Positions 36,661 to 47,531 of a DNA stretch of 64,000 nucleotides are shown in pieces; position 1 is the stretch's first letter, and each line of letters begins with the position of its first letter. The stretch comes from Echinarachnius parma (Eukaryota; Echinodermata; Echinoidea; Clypeasteroida; Echinarachniidae), in contig JBAMJV010005516.1 in the NCBI GenBank assembly GCA_037951105.1, positions 1 through 64,000 of the forward strand, read 5' to 3'. The notes beneath the pieces are model-generated. The model was not told where the DNA came from. It saw only the letters and a program-made list of their open reading frames with translations, and searched no databases. The position numbers and the translations under genes are program-made.

Positions 36661-37730
36661 ATTACATTCACAATCACATTGAGCCAATTAGCTTATATTA
36701 TTCATAGTCAGTAGATAACCGATCTCAATCTATAACATTAAATCATACAGAAAGTCAGACAAATTAATGACTCACCAATCATCGCCAGTCGCCAGCATAA
36801 GTGCCAAAATCCAACACATTCACCTCGACATTCACCTCGCCTGGCGTATCGGAGTTCGGATACGGTCGACGAACAGAACTAATTACAAATACAATAAAAA
36901 CTCAATAATGTAGTAACTGGATCGCTAGTTCGGAACACAACTCAAATTCAAACAAAGGTCGAGACGATAGCTGTAGATATACGATCAGGAGCCAGCTTCT
37001 GTCATTTTATTTCAAAAATGCAATTCGAAGAGTTTACCGACCGCCCGCATGAAATATTCGAATTCGGACATGTGAATGGGTCACGTGATATGGGTGCGCG
37101 CCGCGACAACAACTCGGCCAAGGGCTATCTCGTCCCTTACGAGTTGATTAGCGGTCTGCTCTTGTATTGACCTAGGACAACTCGGGCAACAATTTAACAA
37201 TGTAATTTTTAGCATTTAAAATAATAATTTGTCAAAAAAAATTTTTAAAAATAAATCGGAAGAACAGGTCTTCACTAGATCATTATTTGGTCGTTGGGGG
37301 TATATGTCGAGCTAGCCTCTTGCCCGAGTAAGCTGCTGACTGAGTTGCTATGATGTCATACAAATCAATGCAGCTCTTTATATTTTTTCTCGAACCCCCC
37401 CCCCCCCCAATAGTACTCCATAGAGCTGTATTTAATAAAGCTTTCTTATCATACAGCTCTCGTCCTTATAGTAAAGGATGTCTAGTCGTGCCCGTGCATG
37501 GACTATTAACGCATGGAACGTTGTTACAATCAAGGAGGCATATAACTAGATCTATATTAGGGCATAGGCTTATGCCACGTACCCATGACCCCATGAGGGG
37601 TTGAGGGGTTCAATATCCCCCCCCCCCCCTTCATAAAAAAGGGCTGTTTTGGGGGGTTCAACCCCCCCCCCCCCCCCTCTTACAAAATTTAAGTGGTCAG
37701 TCGAGGCCACTTCTTAGTGGTCTTGAACAT

Positions 37731-38156
37731 CAGTGGCGTAGCGTGGTCGGAATGAATGGGGGGCACACAAATTATTGGGGGGGGGGGGGGGGGCACACCT
37801 TATGTATTTCTTTTTTTTCCTTCAAAAAATGTCCCCATATATTTTCTGTTGTATTTTCCAAATTATTGGGGGGCACGTGCCCCCCGTGCCCCCCCCCCAC
37901 CCCCCCCCCCCCCCCGTCGCCACTGTTGACCATCATAACAAACATCTCAATCGGCCCCCGAAAACAACGGATCTTGGTCTTGGCCTCAAACATTTTTGAG
38001 GATCTCGGAATTCGGCTACGAACAAATCTTCACCGACATCTGGCCCTCTCCAAACAAATTGACGGACACCCCCCCCCCCCCCCTCCCCCCTCTCTCGATA
38101 GTTCTTCACCGACACCCCTCCCCCTCCCCCTTGAACAAATCCTAGGTATGCCACTG
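37731..38156. mobile_element. hAT-like element with CAGTGGCG termini
   Basis: It starts CAGTGGCGTAGCGTGG and ends CCTAGGTATGCCACTG, with several G and C homopolymers inside and a GATCTTGGTCTTGGCCTC segment related to the 21224 element. The flanks do not form a clear 8-bp duplication, so one end may be rearranged. Two further C homopolymers with GGGTTCAA blocks at 37600-37680 may belong to an adjoining relative. Confidence 0.6.
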
Positions 38157-38444
38157 TTTTAGGGTACTAGCCTCGATAAAATCATACCGCTTACGAGTCA
38201 AACATTGGTTTCTGTTTGTAATATAATATTGAACCATCGATTAAAATATATTAAAATCGTGAAATAGTATAATGATTACAATAAAACAATAATATGGACA
38301 TAATTATTTGTTGTGTCTAGCTATTCAGTCAAACCTCTGTCCACCAAGGGGAAGTATAAGACAGGTGGTCACTGCATACAGGTGACCTCTAAAGACAGGT
38401 TCATTCCATTGTTAATACAATGTATCTGCGCAATTTGAAATATA

Positions 38445-38935
38445 TTTTTCACACTGTGAAATACTTTCCACAAGGTGAATTATATTTTTCACAATGTGAA
38501 ATAGTTTTTACAGAGTGGCCACACAGTGAATTCTTCTGTTCACACTGTGAAATACTTTCCACAAGGTGAATTATATTTTTCACAATGTGAAATATTTTTT
38601 ACAGAGTGGCCACACTGTGAATTCTTCTGTTCACACTGTGAAATCTGTGTCGCAAGGTATTCACACTGTGAAAATCTGGTTTTCATAGTGTGGAATAAAT
38701 TTCACAATGTGGCCACAGTGTGAAAACACATTTCACAATGTGAAAACACATTTCACATTGTGAAATCAAATTTCACAATGTGAACACTGTGTGGTTTACC
38801 ACAGTATGGCTGTGTCCACACTGTGAAAACATTTCATTCACAGTGTGAAATGTGTTTTCACAGTATGAAATGTGTTTTCACAGTGTGAAATGTGGTTTCA
38901 CACTGTGTTTCACACTGTGAATGAGTGTGAACTTT
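38445..38935. repeat. Right subterminal array of TTCACANTGTGAA motifs
   Basis: About 0.5 kb of the same palindrome family as the left array, including a direct duplication of about 100 bp (TTCACACTGTGAAATACTTT at 38447 and again near 38549). Confidence 0.85.
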
Positions 38936-39750
38936 CCAGCAGTTAACCAAACGCATGTCATCCCCTGCCCATCCGTACCAGTGCGCACATCAACTATTTA
39001 CAAACCACTCGACCCAAACATACCCCGTACATTCCAGTAACCATTTGTTTCCAGATTGCTAAGCCCCCACCTCTGAAACCTATTATAATGAATTTACAAA
39101 AGCAAGAATCAATTATTCTACATAGTTTGATACTGAATGGGTCAAACTCATCAATACAATTGAATAGATAGCCTAATATAACCCACTCCTAACCCGTTCA
39201 CACTTTCCTAACAAAGTATGCGATCTAACCTCCATAGTATTAAATACCACCCCGAAGCTGCGCGCCCATAGCAAAGACTAATCAAGATAATCCTTTTTTT
39301 ACCAAAGACAAAAAAGATAACCCACATTCCAAACCCCAGAATTTGACTTGAAATTGCTCATGTACAATAGCCATGTATGCAGACAGCATGCACACGACTC
39401 ACGACCCCCGTCGGCAAGCCAAATGCCTAGTGTTAACAAATAACAATAGTTACCTTAATTGACTACATAGTTCACATTATAATAACAATATACTATGCTA
39501 GAACCAAATATAGATCTACCAACACAATTATAGAGATCCTCACCTGTCTAGACAATGTAGGCTACATTACCGTGAGGCGTGAAGTCACGGCGAAAAACCG
39601 CCACACGGCGCGAGATACAAACTAATTCATACATAAATTCATGCGATCGTGAAAACACTTACAGGGTAGCCATCAAGTGTTGAAAAATAGCAATGCTTAC
39701 CCTAAATAACAGACATTGTTTACTATAACAATAACTATAACAATACTATA

Positions 39751-39815
39751 ACGGCAGCAGCAGTCGCAGCAGCAGCAGCAGTCGCAGCAGCGGCAGCAGC
39801 AGCAGCAGCGGCAGC
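39751..39815. repeat. (CAG)n-rich trinucleotide tract
   Basis: CAG units are interrupted by TCG and CGG. Frames read poly-Ala or poly-Gln. On the + strand an open frame continues past the tract to a TAA near 39953, but I see no recognisable domain, so I do not call a gene. Confidence 0.85.
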
Positions 39816-40681
39816 AGGCGGGAGCGACCCGAGAGATGGAGGTAGATATTGGACGGGAAGATTGAATGATACAACAGAACACCTATCCCGACATGCTGGT
39901 GCAGCCGTAGCCGCAGATAAAGGTGTAAGCGAAGCCCGATCGCGGAAGGGACGGTAACGGTTGGCAGGTACAGGTAATCCGTGAAGTGGAGCGACAGCTG
40001 AAATTATACTTTTCAATGGAAGATTTTGAAGAAATATGCATGCAAGAAGCAGAGGCAAGTACAGAAAAGATTTTGATTAAATTCAGTTAACTCTTCTTTT
40101 TAATAGGAGAACGATAAGTTATTTGACATTCATGTAGATGGCTCATATGCCAATTTTGAAGTTTATTATTGCAATTTTTAAGCTGGAGGTAAAAGAAGTG
40201 ACTTTAATTTTGGAAAAACAAAAACTAAAGAAGAGAAAGAAGAAAGAAAAAAGAAAAACTTTGACTTTGTTGGAGGCCGGATAAGAGATCAAATATGGAT
40301 GGCAGATTGTGATGAAGCACATAACTTTAGTGTACTTTCACTTATCACTACGAGCGGTAGACTGGAGGAAATAAAAAAAAATAAAAAAAAAGCAGGTGAC
40401 TATAATTATAAATATTTAATTTTATTTTGAAACAATAAAATCCCCCCCCCCCAAAAAAAAATTGCTTATTAAACAAAAATGGATGGGAAAATGTTGAGGA
40501 AGCAGACAATACTTACTACTATTAAAATGAACTCTAGAAAAAAAAAATTGACAAAAACAAAAATATATATGTATATATCTATTTGTATTTTTTTGTGTGT
40601 GTTTAAAGGAGACTTTTGTAGAAGTTTAAATGTGCCACAATTTTTATGTTTTGACACACTTGGACGGCTTGGTACGAACAG

Positions 40682-40715
40682 TCACGTTCACGTCACGTTC
40701 ACGTCACGTTCACGG
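40682..40715. repeat. Short tandem repeat of CACGTTCACGT
   Basis: Three near-perfect 11-bp units of the form TCACGTTCACG, with further CACG-containing motifs downstream to about 40840. Confidence 0.8.
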
Positions 40716-40859
40716 TTCTGTACCTTTTGTGAAACAGGTCACCCAAATCTACGAACAGTCACGGTAAAGTGACCCAACAATTTGTCGTTTTCCATGCCGG
40801 TAAAACTCGAATCGTCACGTCTACCAAAACGTGACGTGAGTGTTTAATCATTATTTGTA

Positions 40860-41554
40860 AAAGTGAAAGCGCTTGTTACTAAGACTAGTCATGACGTCAT
40901 CCAGAATATTCTCGACGACACATTACTTTTCTTTATTGTGCGATGGAATTCCTATGGAGATTGCGTGTTTAAGGATTTGTCGCAGCGCACAAAAAATTGT
41001 ATGTAAGTGAATGGGGACCGCGGACAAAGTATCAGACAGTTGTTAGAGGGAGAAAATAAATCTTTCTAACAGAACGTTAAATAGAAATGGATAATCAAAT
41101 TAGAAACTGTACATGTACAAAGGCGCTAAATCCACTTTCCATAATTGAGTTAACGATATATATACATGTATAATCTACGTAGCTATCTAGGAATCCACAT
41201 TTTAGGACAAATAACTCACTCAAAATTAAAATATAGAAAATTAATTTTCATATTCCCATAGGCACGTGTACAAAGTGGGACAAAGAAACCTGTTTCCCTC
41301 GGAAGTTGAAGAAGTTGATTTAGCGCCTTTTGGAAGAAAGCTCTTTATATCTCGTTGTCGCTATATAGTGGGCTAAAAGCGTAGGTTGAATGAATAAGTT
41401 CAGCACAAGCAGTCTAATAATATATACTAATTGTTTATTTCAAAATTAGATTTCAAGGACTACATATCTTTATTGTTATTTATTTTAATACCTCGTTTTT
41501 AAAATTAATTTACATAACTAAAACAAATATTGTCTTGCTTGCTATGCTGTTCAG
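40860..41554. other. Non-coding stretch containing a GCGCTAAAT foldback element
   Basis: At about 41115-41338 is a small inverted-repeat element (AAAGGCGCTAAATCCACTTT, and inverted TTGATTTAGCGCCTTTT). A second, interrupted copy lies at 49617-49975, in reverse orientation and sharing TAGATAGCTACGTAG. No gene is supported. Confidence 0.5.
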
Positions 41555-41703
41555 GTCCCCGTTGCAGAAAGAGATACAATCAATTATAAGTCAGATCATG
41601 TGTTCTAAATAAGCAAATCTGAACTGGTTGAAACACACAAATTGTCTGACTTTAAATTATTTTGAAATTACAATCGATTGTATCTCTTTATGCAACGGGA
41701 CCC
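41555..41703. mobile_element. MITE with GTTGCAGAAAGAG termini (copy 2)
   Basis: GGTCCCCGTTGCAGAAAGAG on the left and CTCTTTATGCAACGGGACCC on the right are inverted. It is similar in length and termini to the copy at 18144-18291. Confidence 0.8.
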
Positions 41704-41745
41704 AGGTCTTCCGCTCATAATGTTTAACTAATACAAACTTAATTA

Positions 41746-42140
41746 TAGGGATAGCTTATTTTTGGTTTAAGGGGCGCTTTGAGAAATATTCGAGAAAGTG
41801 AAGAATTTGAAAGAGCACACAATTCTAATGACAGAATCAAATTAATTTGATAGAAATCGGTTGAGAAACAGCTGAAACATTGATAAATGTGATATTATCC
41901 TATCAGAATAAAAGTGGGACCCACATTTATTTGATTAATCAATTAGAAAAATCGATATAATCATGCCTACACTTTTTCAAAGATTTACCCAAAAGGTTTT
42001 TATATATTGTTGATGATCTGTCTAATGAATCATTATTTTAACAAAACACCACATTCACATTTTGTTTTATAAAAGTGGTTAAAACCAATGTTTTGTTTAG
42101 AAAGCACCTTCTTGTGTTTTAACGGCTGTAAGTAGTATAG
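41746..42140. mobile_element. AAAGGGATAG MITE family, decayed copy
   Basis: It shares GGCGCTTTGAGAAAT, GAAAGAGCACACAATTCTAAT, GAAACAGCTGAAA and GTGGGACCCACATTTATT-type blocks with the copies at 6100 and 8864. The left terminus reads TAGGGATAG; the right end is not defined. Confidence 0.5.
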
Positions 42141-43164
42141 GTAGGTACCCGTACGCACCCCAAAACTCCTGCCACTCCTGCAGGAGTATGAAATATGAAT
42201 TATGAATTATGAATATGTTTTAAGGATATCAAAATATGGGTTTTTAATGTGAGATTATATGTTTGAATGTGGATAGAGCGATGGATTGCCAGGGAAACAA
42301 AGTTAATATGAATTAGGGGAATTTTTTTATTTTTTTTAAATTTTTTATTTTCTATAAATTTTTGTGTTCTTAATATTTATTTTTTAATCATTTTTATTTG
42401 TTTAATTTTTTTTTTTTTTTTTTTTATTATTATTATTTTTTTTTTAGGAAATGGTTATTTGCTTCTTTTTGTAGAACTTTATGATAAGTTGTATTAATCT
42501 GTATGTCAATGACATAGTGTGTATAACGGCGATTTATGAACAAATATGAATAAGGATATGTATGAATATCTATGTTTGATGGAGGATTGAAATGGAGGTG
42601 AAGTACTAATATCAGTTTAATAGAAATATGTTAAAAGAATAGCAGATAGCATAAATGTGGGTATTATTAATTACGATAAGTGTGACTATTGGAATAGAGT
42701 GTATCAATAGTGAGCAAAAGACGGAGATTATGGTGGTTATCTGTCCAATGTCTTAGTTGTATGGTATCAACCAACTGTCCGAACATGTTCGCCTCTAACG
42801 CTGGAAGTGGGAATGAGTCATAGTGGCTGGTAGCTATATGCTGGTAGTGAGAGCTAGGTGTAGGAAACCATAACCATTTGTTATACTGGTCTGTCCGAAC
42901 CCGACAGTATGTGTATTATTCTTGCTAGTATGATATTGGTATGAAATTATTCACAACACGATCGAATGATGTGGAAAGTAAAAAATTATGAAATATCCAA
43001 AATATATACCAAATAGCCTAGCTAACGGCGATGTCAATCAAACAAAGAACAACAATCCAATCACCAACACGAAAGATATAGGCCACTTTAACTGTAAAAG
43101 GATACATGTCTCATGTCTCATGCGTAATGAAACATAATGGTAATGTGTATACACACATGTAATG
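42141..43164. other. AT-rich non-coding stretch
   Basis: It contains T-rich low-complexity sequence at 42315-42450. No gene or bounded element is visible. Confidence 0.5.
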
Positions 43165-43737
43165 AGGAAGCTCCAAGTTTAAACATACACGGAAACGAGT
43201 TCCAGCCACATATTTCCGGTTACGTAATACCACCGCGTGGAGTAAGAATAGACGAGATCAATGGCTTCATATACAATGCTTTATTTGTATTTACTGGACC
43301 AATTAAGCTCATTTAGTGAGTAATACTCAGCCTCTGGTCTTACATGAGTACGCTTTTTTAACAATTATTTTGGAGTTATTTTTTGTTTACATTATATGAA
43401 AACTTTTTGTCTTTTGTTTTTTTGGGGCCTGAATAGAGGATTACGAGTATTCAAATAAATATTAATACAAATATCATAAATAATAATAATGTTATCATAA
43501 ACAATATTCCCGTTCTTCTAATCCCGCTACCTCTTGCTCTTCTTCTCAGCAGTATTACTATAAATATCTTACTTTTTCTATTGCAGTGGTAATATGAGTT
43601 GTCATTTGCCCCCATTTTGATAGAAATAAAACCATAATTGAGGACTTGATTTAGATTCATGTCAAATTCTTACAAAGGTATGGGTGAATACCACATGCAT
43701 TTTAGATATTCATAAAGCGCATTGATGACGTCATATC
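43165..43737 (+). repeat. Segment shared with 60990-61555, including a short coding tail
   Basis: From AGGAAGCTCCAAG to GATGACGTCATATC this 573-bp segment is nearly identical to 60990-61555. Its first 150 bp keep an open frame (GNEFQPHISGYVIPPRG then GFIYNALFVFTGPIKLI, stop near 43316) with the same residues as the other copy apart from a few substitutions. The remaining 420 bp are non-coding in both. There is no recognisable partner ORF immediately upstream here. Confidence 0.85.
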
Positions 43738-44100
43738 CAAAAATAGAATCATAACCCCCACCATATTCAAAACATATTATGTACACACACACAGGTACAC
43801 TGATCCAGAAACATGTTATGACCAAGTACCAGCACACATGAAGCTCTACATCAACAAGTATGACGTCATGTTTAAATAACGAGCATCGGCCCATACAGAA
43901 GCTCATAATCAGTTTGACCTTTACCAGATCAACAAGCTACTTCATTCTTCTTACCAGCATATTAAGTCTGTGTGCACTGAGGTATACAATTGGAGATAAG
44001 TCGTCAATATCCTAGTAAATCTGTCAAATTTATGAAGTACAGATTATATCCTGCCTCCAGTTGAATTATATAATTTCTTAGGAAAACAATACCTTCAAAC

Positions 44101-44270
44101 ATGGATACCAAGTTTTCTTGCGAAATTTGCGAAGCAAAGTTCTTGACAAAATTCAACTTGATGCCTCATAAGCTTCATGGTCAACGTATATTATTTGTGT
44201 GACACATGCGGTTTGACATTTAAGAGACTCGATAATCTGAGACAACATGAGAAAGATTTCATGCCCCCGC
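44101..44270 (+). pseudogene. C2H2 zinc-finger remnant
   Basis: ATG at 44101 opens MDTKFSCEICEAKFLTK then FNLMPHKLH, a finger with the C-x2-C and a shortened H-x2-H. A frameshift near 44195 leads to a second finger, CDTCGLTFKRLDNLRQHEK, whose last His is missing. Two adjoining, damaged fingers suggest a decayed DNA-binding or mobile-element protein. It lies between the segment shared with 61 kb and the TIR element at 44318. Confidence 0.55.
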
Positions 44271-44317
44271 CGAACTAGCCTTTAACAAGGCTTCGTGTCT
44301 CAAGCAAGCAATGGCTG

Positions 44318-44666
44318 CCCAGGTCGAAATTCCCATAGAACCAAGACCCATAGGAATCCCATAGACACCCATAGGCCTAATGGTTTCTATGGGATCCTAT
44401 GGGTTTCAATAGGGAAAGTGGAACATGGGTTTCTATGGGTCTTAGGGATTCCTATGGGTCTTTCTATGGGTTTTGATTTTTGGGGACTTTCGACCTGGTA
44501 AATTTCTATGGGTCCCATAGAACATCATAGAAAACCCATAGAACATCATAGAAAACCCATAGAACGTCATAGAAAACCCATAGAAAACCCATAGGGAAAA
44601 ACCCATAGAAAACCCATAGGGGACCATAGGATTGTCCCATGGTTTCTATGGGAATTTCGACTTGGG
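44318..44666. mobile_element. TIR element with CCCAGGTCGAAATTCCC ends (copy 1)
   Basis: The ends CCCAGGTCGAAATTCCC and GGGAATTTCGACTTGGG are inverted with one mismatch. The interior is made of CCCATAG/CTATGGG variants and a tandem CATAGAAAACCCATAGAAC unit, so the whole can fold on itself. It is longer than copy 2 at 57713-58016 by extra internal units. No coding capacity. Confidence 0.85.
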
Positions 44667-44675
44667 TATATGATG

Positions 44676-44739
44676 GGTGATGATGATGATGAAGAATTAT
44701 GGTCATGAGGATGGTGATAATGATGGCAGTGAGGTTTGG

Positions 44740-44777
<38 letters not shown>

Positions 44778-44812
44778 ATGATGATGATGGCAGTGATGAT
44801 GATGAATAATGG

Positions 44813-44844
<32 letters not shown>

Positions 44845-44860
44845 CGGTGGATGACGATGA
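44676..44860. repeat. (GAT)n-rich microsatellite
   Basis: Long runs of GAT/ATG triplets with interruptions. The poly-Met and poly-Asp open frames are artefacts. Confidence 0.9.
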
Positions 44861-45162
44861 GGGTGATATGAAATTCTTTAAAAGAACAAGATTTTCCCCC
44901 AAATTTGAGGTGCTTTGCCCCTCCTCCCCCCCCCCCTCCCCCCTCCCTGCCCGCATACAAAGCCTATACTAAAATGGGAGGGAGGGAGGGAGGGAGGGAG
45001 AGCGAGTTGGTGGGAGTGTGTGAAAAAAGGTGTATGAAGGAGAAAGTGCTAATGAAGTTTAAAATGTATAATTTTACTTTTATCTGCATGTTCATATTAA
45101 GGGGGAGGGGGGGGGGGGGGGCAGGCGGTGGTGGATGGGGCACTATGCATGAATATTAGCGC

Positions 45163-45525
45163 AACTGCCCAAAGTCATCATGGCCCAGGCGCGCCGGAAG
45201 CAGTTTGGGATTGGGGGGGGGGCAAAACCCTAAGAGGGCTCACGATGTATGTGTTTAGGGGCTCATGCCCAACCACACTCACAGTGAGGCAGAGCCGAGA
45301 GGAGGAGGGTTTGGGAGGGGGTATCCCCTTCCCACGGGGAAGATTTTGCATTTATATAATGTACTTGAAATGGTGCAATCCTGGTGCTTAAAAACATAAA
45401 CCATAATTATGTATGATCCAACAACAAAGCTTACAGCCTAAAATAAGTCTCGAGGGAGCGAAGCGACCGATGGCTGGGGCAGCGCCAGAGGGGGAGGTTT
45501 TTGGAGGGGGTACATCACATGTGTA
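45163..45525. mobile_element. Fragment related to the 15184 hAT-like element
   Basis: It shares GGGGCTCATGCCCAACCACA, GATTTTGCAT and ACTTGAAATGGTGCAAT blocks with 15184-16680, and has a G homopolymer in the corresponding place. Terminal repeats are not found. Confidence 0.55.
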
Positions 45526-45527
45526 AC

Positions 45528-46133
45528 TCTAGAGAACGCTAGCGCGAAGCGCTGGCGTTCTAGACCCACCTTATACTGCCCCGAAATTTCCATTTTTGTG
45601 TGCACGATAATTGTGCTTAAAATAATATAAGTATATGACACGGTACTTACCACCGATGAGAGCACAAATATGTGATACAACTTGGCGGTGGATAAAAATG
45701 ATGATTTTTTGCTCCATTCCGTATCAAAATGAGTGATTTATGCACCTCCTCGACTTCTCCGTATCGTATCGCCACTTTTAACCAACGATCGATGATCGCG
45801 GTTTGGTCGCCGTTCAAGTCGCCCGCCGATTCCAAGTAAACGACAGATCGATCTGACGCATAAGTCTGTACAACCACTAAATGCCCGCGTCAGATCTGCC
45901 GTCTATTTGGAATCGGCGGGCGACTTCGATCGTTCAGAAGTCGCGATACGACACGGAGGTGCATAAATCACTCATTTGTATGAAGAATAGAGCGAAAATC
46001 ATCATTTTTATACGCCGCCAAGCTGTATCACATATTTGTGCTCTCATCGGTGGTAAGTACCGTATCTTATGTATCATTTAAGCACAATTATCGTGCACAT
46101 AAAAATAAGCGCTTTGCGCCGGCGTTCTCTAGA
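45528..46133. repeat. 606-bp foldback element
   Basis: TCTAGAGAACGC at 45528 and GCGTTCTCTAGA ending 46133 are the tips of a long imperfect inverted repeat. Inside, CACGATAATTGTGCTTAA, CGGTACTTACCACCGATGAG, GTGATTTATGCACCTCC and GCCCGCCGATTCCAA all recur inverted in the right arm. The centre is near 45870. The tips contain a second small palindrome (GCTAGCGCGAAGCGC). No coding sequence. Confidence 0.8.
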
Positions 46134-47276
46134 AGAAAGTGCAAGTTTTGGGGCTTGAGCTTACGCAGTAAGCCCCTTGACTTACAGGGGTGGGCTTGAG
46201 TAGGTGGATGTAGAGCACCAGCGCTAGAGTTAGGGTTCTAGTAACGCTCTATGGTGCAATCTGAGCCTTATTTTCCCATCTTTTTTACACTTAAATTAAT
46301 AGACTTACAGTTATAAAGTGTGCACTTTTTTTTGTGGGGGGGGGGGGGGGGGCATAACATTTACAAGTCAATACATAACAACAAATGATGGAAGCCTTGG
46401 AAGGGACAAGAGTCAATTGAGTGAAGTCTGAAGAACTGATATAACGAACACAAAGAGCCCAAGACTAAGAGAAGCAATACCTCATACATGCACCTTACCG
46501 ACTGGCATTTCTGCTTGCAATATCCAGGCCAAGTAGCAAATAGTGAGAATACGCTAGTTCAAGAGGGACGCTCACATTTCCGGCGGCCGGGCGCAGCGGG
46601 CTGGATGCCTGGAGCCCTGGACGCGACCACCGTCCATGGTCCACAGAAATATCAACGTTGCAATCCATAGCATAGGCATATAAGCATCCAATTTGTTAGG
46701 ATTTCCGAATGCAAAGCTACTCAACACTGTGTTCACTTTTGAATGTTTACAAACTATATTTCTGCGACGTAAATTCTAGTGACAGCTCGCGTGAGCAATG
46801 AATTGTCATGTCCCGATAAAAAAAAAACATGTGCGTACATAGTTCGCTGTTTCCAGTTTGACTTTGCCTTTGAAGTGAAATTAGGTAGCAGCGAATGAAG
46901 AAGTGTGGTCGCGGCTTACTTCAGATTGTGAGTGGGCGATAAAGCGTGTACTATTATACTGAAGTTAGCGCACACTATTTTGCATTCAGTTGGTGTTGTT
47001 TTTAATAGCGGTATTGCGGGAGGGTTGAAATCATTCTCTGCATGATGTGGCTAGCGACAAAGCTAGTGGCGTACCCAGGATCTTTTCAAGGGAGGGGGGG
47101 GGGGGGGGGGGTGGGGTAGTTGTAGAAGATTTTCAAAGCAGCGACCAAGTACCTTCTGGTACGGGGGGGGGGGGGGAGTTGGAAGTAATTTAATTTAAAA
47201 ACTTTACCATGAAATTCTAGCGTATTTTTTTGTTTGTTTGATTGACTTTTTATTTATATTGCATCGAGTATATATA
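46134..47276. other. Non-coding stretch
   Basis: No gene is supported. G homopolymers lie at 46337-46352 and 47095-47110. AGTGGCGTACCCAGGATC at 47065 is a solitary left terminus of the hAT-like family without a right partner. Confidence 0.4.
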
Positions 47277-47427
47277 TGTATGTATGTATTGTATGTATGT
47301 ATGTATGTATGTATGTATGTATGTATGTATGTATGTATGTATGTGTGTATGTATGTATGTATGTATGTATGTATGTATGTATGTATGTATGTATGTGTGT
47401 ATGTATGTATGTATGTATGTATGTATG
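47277..47427. repeat. (ATGT)n microsatellite
   Basis: An ATGT array with a few GTGT interruptions, directly upstream of the LINE ORF1 leader. Confidence 0.95.
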
Positions 47428-47531
47428 ATTCGGGTGATGACATTCGTCGGGTGAACACGGTTTTTTTTTTGGCTCCTCTCTTCCCGCGCAATCCTCTCCG
47501 CACACTGTACAGCCAATCAGCTAACGCCAGC

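Larger units (their letters stand above)
30909..38942. mobile_element. Putative 8.0-kb TIR unit with palindromic subterminal arrays
   Basis: A 34-bp terminus beginning CTGCTGGAAAGTTCACACTC at 30909 is found exactly inverted ending at 38942. Immediately inside each end is a long array of TTCACA/TGTGAA palindromes (to about 31990 on the left, from about 38445 on the right). No target duplication is obvious: the left flank is AAATTCC and the right flank TTAACC. No long transposase ORF lies inside. Contents seen are a broken Ty3/Gypsy integrase end, an inverted dispersed repeat, a hAT-like element, and one exon-like segment on the - strand. It could be a large DNA transposon with an intron-containing or lost transposase, or two related elements in inverted orientation. 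Confidence 0.55.

Noticed and set aside
39735..40058. 107-residue - strand frame with a poly-Ala stretch
   Set aside because: It is driven by the CAG/CTG trinucleotide tract. The + strand frame over the tract is equally open, and neither shows a domain.
40020..40092. Short frame MEDFEEICMQEAEASTEK after the CAG tract
   Set aside because: It looks protein-like, but there are only 24 codons, no convincing splice partner and no family similarity that I can name.
47238..47531. N-terminal MYVCMYV extension of the LINE ORF1 frame
   Set aside because: It is a translation of the ATGT microsatellite. ATG 47532 or 47571 is the more reasonable start.
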